Positions 25,621-36,000 of a DNA stretch of 64,000 nt are shown one piece after another. A program made the position numbers and the translations under genes. Below the pieces are notes generated by a model. That model was not told the DNA's origin, searched no databases, and saw nothing but the letters and a program-made list of their open reading frames with translations. The DNA is from Pyrrhoderma lamaoense (lineage: Eukaryota > Basidiomycota > Agaricomycetes > Hymenochaetales > Hymenochaetaceae). Within the stretch, counting starts at the first letter, position 1; every line of letters starts with the position of its first letter. The stretch is from NCBI GenBank assembly GCA_002794735.1, contig NBAZ01000002.1:1116001-1180000 (forward strand), in the 5' to 3' direction.

Positions 25621-28419
25621 TCAGCCTCTAATCCTCCATCCATCGCCCTTCCTGCTGACTTTACCCACACCGCCGAAACCCTCTCTCACAACAACCCAGA
25701 ACGCCGTACAACTAAGCACGTCCTTTATCTCCTCAGCAGTAAGTACCGTGCCGTCCATTTCTTCTTCCTCCTTTCTTCCTTTACTCCCGCCAAGACCGCC
25801 AAAGCCACTCAAACCTCCACCAAGCATCTTACCCTTCGAACTCGTCGGCCTTTCACGTTCATCTGCGCCTCCATTCTCTCGACCACGAGATACGGGCCTT
25901 GCGACACCTGAAGGCGTTATCACTCGTTTCCTCACCCGCGCCGTTTCAATCTCAATGTCAGGTAGTGGATACGGGACTTTCAACTGTGCGACAACCTTGG
26001 GGTGATGAGGAGCCGGTGAAAGTGCGCCTACTTTCAATTTGAGGAGCGTCCCTGGAGCATCGGGCCGGACTGATGGCTTACCAGACGAAGTAGTCGTATT
26101 TGATACTAAAGGAGCTTCCGTCTGTGTAGTGACATCTACGGCTTGGTTGCTGATATGAGACCTCCTTGATGGGACTTGAGCTAGTCCGTCGCCTCCTGAG
26201 TGTTCAAGTTCCCAGAGTTTAGCAGGGTTAACGGGAATCGAAGAGATGATGAGGGTGCAGGTCCATGGAGTCTCAGAGTCTTCCGGGTCACTCTCCTCGC
26301 CATCATCATCCTCAAACACTGGAACCATCCCTGGATTCTTTGTCCCCTGTTGTACCTCCTCTGAGACACTAGCAGAAACAATAGACTCTCGTTCTTTTTC
26401 CACATCTTTCTCAGCAGAACGTCTCGACTCCATAGATGCACGAGGAGTCGAAGTCTTCGCACGGGTCTGACTCTTATTCTTTATTTTAATCTTCTCCGCT
26501 TGTCCCTCTGACGCGATGCTACGGCGGGAACGAGCCATAGATTCTGTCTCAATGTTCTGAGTTGGCTGAGTCTCTTCATGAGAGGATCCTGCACTTTCAC
26601 TTCTACGCTTACCAAGGGCACTTTGGCCAGTGACTTTCCGCTTTTGAGCTTGACTCTTTGACTGTCCACGTACCCACTCGAAACGGACCTCAACTCCGGA
26701 AAGTTCAGAACTACCGTCATTATTTTGAGAATTCCCGTTACTGTTTGCAATAGCAAATCCACTTCCACCTCCAGCGCGATCAGCTAGCATCCCTGCTGCC
26801 GCACTTATATTATTTACTCCTCTTAGAACTCCCCCAAGAAGGCCACCGTCTCTACCCTTAAGCCACTTTCGAACTATCCATATGTATCGAGTTGGCCTCC
26901 CCGCTGGTGGACTCAATGGCGCAGAGAGCGTAGGATGAATCCCAAGTATCGGCGGTTGTAGTATAGATTGTACTGATGCTCCAGATACGGAACTGGTTAT
27001 ACCCACGCCTAAACTAGTGTTCGTACCCGAGGGCGTTGGTGTCGTACCATTATGATTGATATTACCGAAGTGAGAAGGAGTTGGGGAAGGGGCTGGACCC
27101 GAAAGAGAGTTTCTGTTTGAATGTGTACCTCCAGCATCAGCATCAGGCGGAGGAGAAACTGTCAAACGAGCATCTACAACTAGGGATCCCCTTCGGGAAT
27201 CAGTAACTGTAGAAGCATTCTGAGAGTCTTTCTTCTTAAAGATCCTGTTGAAAATCTTCTTCGCGCCATTTGATGGAGTTGGAGTAACGTTTCCACGAGA
27301 GTGAAACGTGTTTTTGGTTGGAGTATGAGGGTTGGCGGGTTCAGAGTTTTGATTTGCTTTAGACTTGGTAGTGGGCTGATGCTGGTGTGAGCCATTCGAT
27401 GAAAGTGAAATGGCAGATGAAGTCGGAGTATGTAGCAATACATCGGCATCTAAAGTTGATAATAGGGTATCAGATTTGGTTCTTCTTGGCTTAATATAGC
27501 AATGCGAGTTGAATTCACTGATACTGACCGTGAAGTCCGGGAGTCGTAGCCACAGCAGTGTCTGCTCCATTTGACCCTATCATTATATTTGATGGCGGAT
27601 TTGTACTAGAGGCTGCAGCTGCATTCAGGAAAGCAATTTGAGCGGCACCCCCCCTGCCATAGCTCGGCCAGACTTCTACGCATTCAAGCACGGCTAAAGC
27701 AAGAACTTCCATCCCACGTTTATGGAACTTGGCTACTTTCGCATCCGTACCTGCGTCTAGTACGGTGTTTGTCATGACATTATGTGCGCTGAGATTGTAA
27801 AGTGGGACAATCATACGTCGACCGCTAGAAGTTCCACTTGAGGTTGTTGAAGCGATCGACGAAAGTGATGTGGAAGATGACGCATAGAACAGAGAGGGGT
27901 TAGAACGATTCGGATTGGATCGTCCAGAAGGCGTACGTGCGAGCGGAGTACCGAGTTCTTCGCCTCCTGAGAAGTCGCCTGAACGTCGCGTAGAGACTGT
28001 TGAGTAGTTAGAAGCGCTTGAAGAGCCGGACACAGTACGTTCTTTCGCTTGCGGTGGAACAAGTTGTAGCTGCAAATTAAGAGGATGATTTGACACAGAA
28101 GGTGGTGGCCGGACAACAATGAATGTCTATAATGAGATTAGTTGCACATTGAAGTTGAAGATATCAGTAGCTAGAAGTAGAGAAAAGGTACCATAGGTCA
28201 TACCTCATTAGGATTGCGTTCTTTCTTCTTGCGAACTGCGGGCTCTTCAACGACAACGGCGTTCTCTTTTGACTGATCTTGTAATTTCGTTGCATCTGGG
28301 GCGCGAGGAGTTGCTTCTTCATCTATAACACGCTCTCGCACTTCACCTCTCTCCTTCTCATCTTTGCCCTGACCAAAACTCATGGCCGAGGGTAAGATAG
28401 AAGTGAATGTCGAGAACAT
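25621..28419 (-). CDS. Large Ser-rich conserved fungal protein, unknown function
   Basis: Three exons: 28204-28419 (first in-frame ATG at 28419; a second ATG at 28383 is equally possible), about 27,540-28,126, and 25,621-27,500. The intron 28127-28203 joins Asn-Pro-Asn-Glu to Thr-Phe-Ile-Val-Val-Arg-Pro-Pro-Pro. The next intron, near 27,500-27,545, is short and its exact sites are ambiguous. Protein of about 900 aa. Folded-looking segments include one in exon 2 (Val-Pro-Leu-Tyr-Asn-Leu-Ser-Ala-His-Asn-Val, then Leu-Glu-Cys-Val-Glu-Val-Trp-Pro) and one in exon 3 (Thr-Arg-Tyr-Ile-Trp-Ile-Val-Arg-Lys-Trp-Leu-Lys). Long Ser/Asn/Lys-rich linkers separate them. The C-terminus is Trp-Val-Val-Val-Arg-Glu-Gly-Phe-Gly-Gly. 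I do not recognise the family; the isolated conserved blocks in disordered sequence suggest a scaffold. It is divergent from the Rpp14-like gene. Confidence 0.7.
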
Positions 28420-28938
28420 TGTTCACTTGTCCACTTTTGTCGTTGTGATCGACAATGACGAGTCACCAAGTGTTGTAGTAGCGAAATTTGAGACAGGTGG
28501 TGCTTGTGAGGATGGGAAGAGGGATGGGGGGATGAATGAGAGAGGAAGGTATGAAAGTGAATTGAGTTTATTAATGACGAGAGTATAAGTGAAGGCGATC
28601 TCGGCGCGAGTTTCATTCTCAAAATGACAAATTTCTCGATTTTATTCCCCTTTTCAAGTTTTGCCAGTAGCTCATTCGGCTCTTCGAAAAAGCAGACAAA
28701 TATCCGTCAAAGGTCGCATCCTTATTTCAAATAATAATATTTTCTCCTGTCTTTCCCTGGTGATTGGTTGAGAAGAACTAGTTGGATCTTTTCCTTGAAC
28801 TGCTTAAACACGGCCGGTAGCTTATGGTCACTTATCCGATAGGATCGACCCGCACCTCGGATATTTACATCCTTCTCCCTTTATCTTATACACATTTATT
28901 GCGAGTGTGCTCATACATACACCTTAGCCACAACTGCG

Positions 28939-29481
28939 ATGAATTCGACTGGGCCGCAAGCAAAGTACACTTATATATGCATTGTTGCAGATGATCTTGA
29001 TGGCGATCTTGTGCGCGGTGGCGAACATCTGTTTCGGCGTCGCATTCAGGACTCACTTACGCAGTTGTTCGGCGTGAGCGGTGCAGGCACTTACCTTGAT
29101 GTGCTGCGTTTCCGAAGGCGCAGTACAGAACAACATGGACACGCGAGCCCCAACGAAAATCCGGAAGTGAAAATTAATAACGCTGGTGCCGGTGTCGAGG
29201 TTATCGTTCGTGTTGCGTGCGAGTGAGTGTTCCTTTTTAGTTTAGAATGATATTCGTTGTTCCCTTGCCGAATGTACATGTACTACGAACCATTCAGCGC
29301 TCGAATGTGCGTGCTCTTCTTTTTGATGGAAAAGTAGTGTAGTGGCATCCATCGACATTGATGTTGATTATTTCTGTTCAAAACCTTCAGGGATGCACCT
29401 CGCCTCAAGCGGCCTGTGTCACAACTCCGAAAACACGTTTGTCTGTTGTACAAGAAACAAATTTCCTACCAGCTCTTCTAG
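28939..29481 (+). CDS. Rpp14/Pop5-like RNase P/MRP protein subunit
   Basis: Exons 28939-29222 and 29391-29481 (intron GTGAGT...TTCAG) give 124 aa. The layout follows the Rpp14/Pop5 fold: a first beta strand (Tyr-Ile-Cys-Ile-Val), a helix (Phe-Arg-Arg-Arg-Ile-Gln-Asp-Ser-Leu-Thr-Gln-Leu-Phe-Gly), Tyr-Leu-Asp-Val-Leu-Arg-Phe, then a strand (Val-Ile-Val-Arg-Val-Ala-Cys-Glu) and a Leu/Lys-rich helix. This resembles human Rpp14 more than Pop5. Proteins of this family bind the RNA subunit of RNase P/MRP, which mature pre-tRNA and pre-rRNA. The length fits Rpp14 (124 aa in human). The call rests on pattern and length, not on an alignment, so it is moderate. Confidence 0.55.
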
Positions 29482-29960
29482 CCTCAGCAGAATAACCGTT
29501 TAAACTTTTCGTCGCTACACTAAATTGAGCACGCTCTTGGCAGAGCGCGTTAAAAGATTCTAAACTCCGTAAACCTACCGCATTTAGTACAATATCGGAC
29601 TAACAACCGAAAACGAACGAGGAACACATCTACAATCGCAACGAGTACCGGGTTCTCTCTTTTGAAAGTGCGGATCATTGTCCGGAGCACCTGCTGCGCA
29701 CAATCCTAGCACTGTACAGTATCGGGTCGATATACACACAGTTATCTGCTTCTGGTCCGCAATATTCATCAATATAGGGTCAAATGACTATCGGGAGAAT
29801 GTCCATTCGATACATTTTGATCGCACTACCATCCGACTCTCTTCCAGAGATAAAGCAGCCACGTATAAGATATCCACTTTACTTAAACAATGAGAAGATG
29901 TAACTTTGCTGTCAAATTTTGAGTTAGATAATTTAAATATTTCCTAAGTAGTGAGAGATC
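29482..29960. other. Intergenic
   Basis: 3' flank of the Rpp14-like gene up to the inverted-repeat element. No gene or RNA seen. Confidence 0.5.
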
Positions 29961-29963
29961 TAG

Positions 29964-29988
29964 TACTATGCCAGTGCCCCTCTCTCCA
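29964..29988 (+). repeat. Left terminal inverted repeat
   Basis: A 25-bp arm, reverse complement of 30695-30719 except for one C/T difference. Confidence 0.75.
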
Positions 29989-30694
29989 ATTACGTAAAGG
30001 GTTTCCCCTCTCTCCAATCGACTTCTAAAGGTAATGTCACTGATAAACGTAAGCTAAATAACTCACAGAAAATGTAAAATAATGATATATTCAAGTCTGT
30101 ATAATTTTTTCAACCAGAAACTATGAAAATATAATAAAATACAAGCATATACTTCGCTTTTTTCACTTATTTTACATAAACTTCTTATATTCAATAATAA
30201 GTATTTGAAAATAAGCCTATTTATCGATATATTAACATACTTTACGCTTTTATTATCATTATTGAAGCCTTTAAAATACTATTTTATCATAATTTTATCT
30301 TTTTAAAATTAAAATATAATAAAAAAGTGACAAGAGTAACATTGTATGATTTACTTTCCTTTTCTATTTGAACTCCGATTAAAATTAGATTATAATGCTA
30401 CCATTCATGTATTTTTTCATTAGTATTAGATTCATGCCGATCTTGACTAAGCTGACTCAGCAACTAAATAATAGTCCGGCAACAATGTGGTATTGTGACA
30501 TCTTGTGACAAAAAATGGAGAGAGGGGAACCCACATATAATTCATGAATTAATCATTATTCTCATATTTAATATTTACTTTTTTTTACATGAGCATATCT
30601 ATTCAGTATTGAATCACATTCACAATTTTTTTGGAGTAGCCTAGGTGTATATGTGGCGAGTAAATGGCGAGTAAATGGTATTATATGGTAAAAG

Positions 30695-30719
30695 TGGAGA
30701 GAGGGGCACTAGCATAGTA
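30695..30719 (-). repeat. Right terminal inverted repeat
   Basis: A 25-bp arm matching the left arm in inverse orientation. It ends 36 bp before the tRNA-Glu gene. Confidence 0.75.
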
Positions 30720-30755
30720 GTACTACATGTATACTTAGCAGTTACCAATCTGAAA

Positions 30756-30827
30756 TCGGATATGGTGTAACGGCTAACATTGCCGCCTCTCACGCGGCAG
30801 CTCGGGGTTCGATTCCCCGTATCCGAA
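30756..30827 (+). tRNA. tRNA-Glu (anticodon CTC)
   Basis: A cloverleaf can be folded by eye. The acceptor stem is TCGGATA/TATCCGA (7 bp, perfect). The D arm is GTGT...ACAT. The anticodon stem is GCCGC/GCGGC with loop CTCTCAC, placing CTC at positions 34-36. The T arm is CGGGG-TTCGATT-CCCCG. No intron. A T5 run follows at 30828-30832 and fits a Pol III terminator. CTC reads GAG, so this is glutamate. Confidence 0.93.
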
Positions 30828-30832
30828 TTTTT
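30828..30832 (+). terminator. Pol III T-run terminator
   Basis: TTTTT immediately 3' of the tRNA-Glu gene. Confidence 0.6.
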
Positions 30833-31075
30833 GGCCAAAATTGTATTCTACTGCGTTTATCAAACATATGGAAAAGCATGATTTTGGATTTTTATATTAC
30901 ATTTATTAAACCAAGTCTTTTCAATAGAACTATTTTGTGTACTGAGTCAGTGAAGCTGTAGTACTGACGGTCGGGAATTCCCTTGATGACGATCGCTTTA
31001 CTGTGAAAGTTTACTCACGTACGTTACACCACGATCACTTTCTAAGTTACTCGGTAACAACAACAGCTTACTCGT

Positions 31076-32713
31076 ATGGCTTCGAGCTCTTACAACATTC
31101 CTACAAACCTCTCAGAGTATGAAGTAAGCTCAGGAGTTCCTAGGGTGTACTACATTCCCGACTTCATCTCTATAGAGGAAGAGGAATATCTACTCCGGCA
31201 GGTGAGACTTCCTTATCTACTCCGAAATTTATATCTTTTTCTATATTTTGAGTCAAATTCCGAGAGGGTGAGTAATCGAGATGAAGAGATTATCTTCTGA
31301 AATAGGATCGTTCAGTATCTATTATCTTATCATCAATCATAATAAAGTTATTTATAATTAACTCGATCAAATATGTGTTCCCGTCCTTCCTCCACATGTG
31401 TGTTTATGTGTATGCGTTCATGTGTATGGGGGATTCCGTGACGGCAATGTTGAACTCAGATTAATAATGCACCAAAACCTAAATGGAAGAACCTGGCCAA
31501 TAGGAGGTGAGATTCCCAAATCTGTGATCATTATTGATTACTTTCCTTGATCGAAGCTTACTGAAACCTTGATTAGGTTACAGGTTTGGGGTATGTGAAC
31601 TTGTGCATGTAAATATCCGATCAATTAACGCTGTTCTGTGTACGCACCACACGAAAATGCAACTGTATCTATACGATATGTACATATACATTGCATGTAC
31701 CTTGCTTGTCACCCCTGACCTTAGGGGAGACTTAACTTCTTCCGGGAAACTTCTTGCGCAACCTCTGCCTGACTTTTTGACCAAATAGTACGTATGACCG
31801 GCAAGCATTTGCACACTTCAGATATATATCACTACATTCGCTTCATGTGAGACGAGTTGAGATGATTTTCTATATAGCCCAGATATCATTGGAAAACTGG
31901 TATCTACGGGAGCATTTTCGGAATCAAGGAATAAAGCTCCAAATCATGTTATCATTAATGAGGTAGACAAACATAAACTTTCATGATTCCGGATTCTAAT
32001 GCTGTTAATTATCTCTCACGTTTGCGTACATAACCTCATTCACTCTAGTATCAACCCAACCAAGGGATTATGGTGAGCCCCGATAGTAAAAGCCAAATTC
32101 TATATTAAATTTATTGATTTAAGTGGCCTCGGCCATTCATGTACATGTACTTTAGCCACACGAAGATGGCCCTGCCTATTATCCACTAGTTGGCACGATA
32201 TCCCTCGGTTCTCACACCGTGTTTCATTACTATCGATATAAGGATATAGCATCCCGAGATAAGCTATCGTCTGCTGGAAAGGGGCCGGGCAAGGCTAAGT
32301 GTATTAAAAACACCAGTAAAAGCGATGAAGATGCCCCTAGAAATAGCGGGCGAGTTATCGATATCTCAAAGCCAGTCTTGAGCTTATTACTAGAACCACG
32401 AAGCCTTGTGATAACAACAGATCGACTCTATACAGATCATTTACATGGAATTGACGAGACCACAGAAGATAATTTCATGTCGCATTCGACTTACTCGTCC
32501 GTTGTCCAACAAGAAACAGAAGGGGGTCCCAACCTCAGAGAGGAGACGCAAATGAACGCTCTCTATGTGGCAAATTGGCGGATGATAAGGGATAAGAGGA
32601 TAGGAGAGGTCTTGGAAAATGGGGGTAAGTTAAAGAGGGGAACTCGTATGAGCTTGACATGTCGAGACGTTGAAAATTCCTTGATTGGTGGTTTAAAATC
32701 ATTTCGAAGATAG
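31076..32713 (+). CDS. ALKBH6: ALKBH6-type 2-oxoglutarate/Fe(II) dioxygenase
   Basis: Seven exons: 31076-31201, 31460-31506, 31577-31590, 31725-31787, 31878-31962, 32049-32072, 32156-32713. The start region (Val-Tyr-Tyr-Ile-Pro-Asp-Phe-Ile-Ser-x-Glu-Glu-Glu-Tyr-Leu-Leu-Arg-Gln) is nearly that of human ALKBH6. Next come Pro-Lys-Pro-Lys-Trp-Lys-Asn-Leu, Trp-Gly-Gly, Gln-Pro-Asn-Gln-Gly-Ile-Met and the iron site Pro-His-Glu-Asp-Gly-Pro (HxD). The second iron His is in Tyr-Thr-Asp-His-Leu-His-Gly-Ile, and the 2-oxoglutarate Arg in Arg-x-Ser-Leu-Thr-Cys-Arg. All metal and cofactor ligands are present. At about 305 aa it is longer than the human 238, because of a charged insertion between the HxD and the second His. 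Exon 3 is a 14-nt microexon. Its join to exon 4 is one base short at the G run 31588-31591. AlkB-family enzymes oxidise methyl groups on nucleic acid or protein; the ALKBH6 substrate is not settled. Confidence 0.9.
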
Positions 32714-33006
32714 GCTAGTTTCTTTGTAGTCTTATTGTATCTTGTCCTTTAAATGATCCGGGGTACTGCATATACATCATTGTTGAGGATCTCTGTAAAA
32801 TACGCATCATCTTCTGGACTGATGCTACGTATTTCTTATTTTCTTACTTTTGATACTTTGATTACGTATCTGGAAAATACCAAATAAGTACCTGTTGACA
32901 TACATTTTCTATACTGAAGATGTAACACATGTGTAGAAGTCTTATGATTACTTCAAATCTTACATGTAAGCACACGGTCAGTCAGACATGATCATCATAA
33001 TCTAGA
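32714..33006. other. Convergent intergenic spacer
   Basis: Short spacer between ALKBH6 (+) and the first NLR gene (-); the genes converge and nothing else is visible. Confidence 0.5.
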
Positions 33007-36000
33007 CTAATCGCATCTGAATATTAGATATACTGTATAGGGTAAACCTACAGCAGTAACACTTTTGGGATGACATAGTGCAAGTCTTACATCGGGGGGT
33101 ACCCATAGAAGAAATTGTCCCTGATCATCTTGTATCCACCCATCCCTTCCAATAGACCAAGAAGAAAATCTGTCTACTTTATCAGAAAATTCGAATGCCC
33201 ATGTATGTAAAGCAGATCTAAAAGCAGGGTCATATCCAAGTTCCATGGAAATGGGCGTTTGAACATCGCCTAGATCATAAACCCTGATTGAACCATCTCG
33301 TGATGCCGTTGCTAATCGTGAATTGTCGTAGGAGATTGAAGGGATAAGTATTTCCCTGTGATGTGCGCGAAGGGGTCCAAATATTGGATCCTTACTCTTG
33401 ATATCCCAAACAACGACTGTCCCATCGATAGAACCTGCTGCCAAGCGTGTACCATCCTGAGAATAAGCAATCGAGAAAACATCCTCTTTAAGCCCTTGAA
33501 GTTCGAAGAGCGTTTGACCATTCACCGTACTATAGATTGTAACAGTGAAGTCTGTGACACATGCTATACATGGTTCATGAGGTGAGAATGCGATACGATA
33601 TAACTCATTGTGAGAGACGCTGCTATGAGAATAGCTGGTACTCAGATTGCGTGTAGCGGCTGTCGTATGTAGTTCATGTGATTTATCCCCGTTAGACGTG
33701 TCCACTAGTATAGCGAAAGACTTCCGAGCATACAGAAATACTACATGAGAGCCATCAGAGGAAACAGCTGCGATATACCTTCCCCACATCCCTTTCTCTT
33801 CTGATTTCGGTAAAGTCTCTGTCGAAACGTCCTTTATATACTTATAGTCTGAACCATCACCCTCCATCTGCTCCCAGATATGGACAGCTTTGTCAAAAAC
33901 GATGGCGATGATTCGGCCATTGAAATTATATGATAACGGGAGAAACGTCTCACTTTTCGAAGAGGGGCCTTCTTCTTTGCTTTTCTCTCTAGTCAAAGGC
34001 AGAAGATTACTCTGAGTACGTTCTATCTTGTCGGTATGTATGATCTCTAGTGAACTGTTGCTATGAAAATGGAATTTTTGTCTGTGGTTATTTTCGTCAT
34101 TCGAGTCGCTAACAGAAAAACCAACGGGCATAACACGCTTCCCATCACGGGTTAGAAATAATCTTTCAAGTTCATCGATCTTGATTTCACTGATTGATTC
34201 ACTATTTTCTTCCCATTTTCTGATATAATTATCGTTCCACAAAGAGACAAGATCCCTGTCTTCAGTAAATGCAACTTTCCAAGGGTGATCACGATGATCC
34301 ATGTCCCTGTTCTCTATCTTAGGCTTCCCTCTTCTGATTTCGGCATCGTAAACCTCAATTCTTCCATGAGTTCTACCCAACAAGATACGACTTCCGTCAG
34401 TGGAGAATTCAACTGACGATACATTAGCATCATCATTATAGCTGTCTGTTTCCATCAGAAGTTCTCCACTCTCGATGTCCCAGAGGGCAAGATCTTTACC
34501 AGCCGTGGCAAGAAACATTCCATTATGTGAAATTGCAAAGGCCGAAACAGGATAATCAGTGAAAAAGCTCTTGATAAAAGCCCCTGTTATTGCATTCATT
34601 AGTTCTACTTTTTGGGGAAACCGTTGATAGAGAACAATCATTCCATCCGGGGAGAAATTCATCCTTCCAGACATAGCATGAATAAATTTAGGATTTCTAC
34701 GAACACATATGGCTTCGTTTTCTCCCCAGTTCCAAATGGAAAGTGATTCGGAAAAGTGAAAGAACGCAATGCGACACCCAGTCGGGGAGAATAAAGCCTG
34801 TTTTATCTCATCTCTGTCATCCACATTCCCATCACCACCAACCTCATCCATTTTCTCATTTACGTAGTAGCTTGATGGATCGACTAGAATACAATTCTTG
34901 CCACTGTAGAGCCTTTCAACCCTTTCAGGATTGTCCAGGGGCATCCCATCATTCAGGCTCCATAGCGATATCGTACCATCAATTGAGCATGTGCCAAGAT
35001 GTTCCCCCCACTTTGTTTTGATGAATCTAAGCGCACAAACGTAGCCAGCAGGAAACGGCTGGACCAGTGATTCCCATGATTTCGTATCCCATAAGCCTAT
35101 GGAGATCTTGGCACCGGAACCGTGTGTTTTAGAAGTATATAAAAGGGCAGCAAGTTTACTTCCCTCAGAAGAAAGTATGAAATCCTGTATCTGAGTATCT
35201 TCATTCACAGAGATAGGGACTCCAGACGTCGTTGCAGTGTGTGAATTCCATACTTTTATTGTTTTATAATCACACGACATGATAAAATTTCCGTCTGGAG
35301 TAAACACAACACGTCTCATATTTTTGTCGTGCGCTTGCCACTTATTCAGCAGAAAGTTTTCTGGTCTATCTCCTTCTTCGTGAACTGATACAACAGGGAT
35401 AACAAGATGACAATATTGTTTAGTGATTATTGAGCCATCTTCGAACGGAAAGACGGAAAGATAAGCATGCGGTGCGCTTTGAGAGATTGGGATGTAGTAC
35501 TTGTATGCAAGTCGCCTCGCTTCCTTAAGCTTTAACACGTAATCTTCAACATAAATCTAAAGTATAATCTATATCAGTATGAAGCGCACTAAAAGATCAT
35601 CATTGCATACTGTTGCCCATCTAATAGCTGTGAGAAGCATGGGAGATGCGAGATGGAAGCTCTTTGTCAGACTCAGTGCCTCAAACCATTGAAACAGATA
35701 TCCGTCTACGAATTTCTTAAACATTGAAACCAGTGCCGTTTTTACTGAGTCTTGGCTGCACATGCAAGACCAGAGAGTGCAAGCACACTCTAGTTGCTCT
35801 GATATGTAGTTACGGATTTCGGAAATGCTTTCATACTTGAAAGTGATGACTGAAGGTTGCAGATATTCACTCGCAGTCCACCATTTCTAAGCATGACATT
35901 AAAGCATCGCTCCGAAATTGAAGACGAGTACTTTGAAGTATCAACAAAATACTCCCCAGAGCGGCATTTTCCTGTTAGGAAGTCGGGGAAGGAAGCATGG

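Larger units (their letters stand above)
29961..30725. mobile_element. AT-rich terminal-inverted-repeat element (MITE-like)
   Basis: Two arms are inverted copies of each other: 29964-29988 and 30695-30719 match at 24 of 25 positions, with the core AGTGCCCCTCTCTCCA. A second, inner inverted pair is present (29999-30016 and 30516-30532, core CCCCTCTCTCCA), so each end carries two copies of the CCCCTCTCTCC motif. Outside the arms both ends read TAG then TAC, and TA dinucleotides at 29961-29962 and 30724-30725 could be a TA target duplication. The body is very AT-rich and has no open frame of note. Size (about 760 bp), lack of coding capacity and inverted ends fit a non-autonomous DNA transposon; the superfamily is not certain. 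Confidence 0.7.

Noticed and set aside
29961..30725. LTR retrotransposon or solo LTR
   Set aside because: The matching ends are inverted, not direct, and there is no primer-binding site or polypurine tract.
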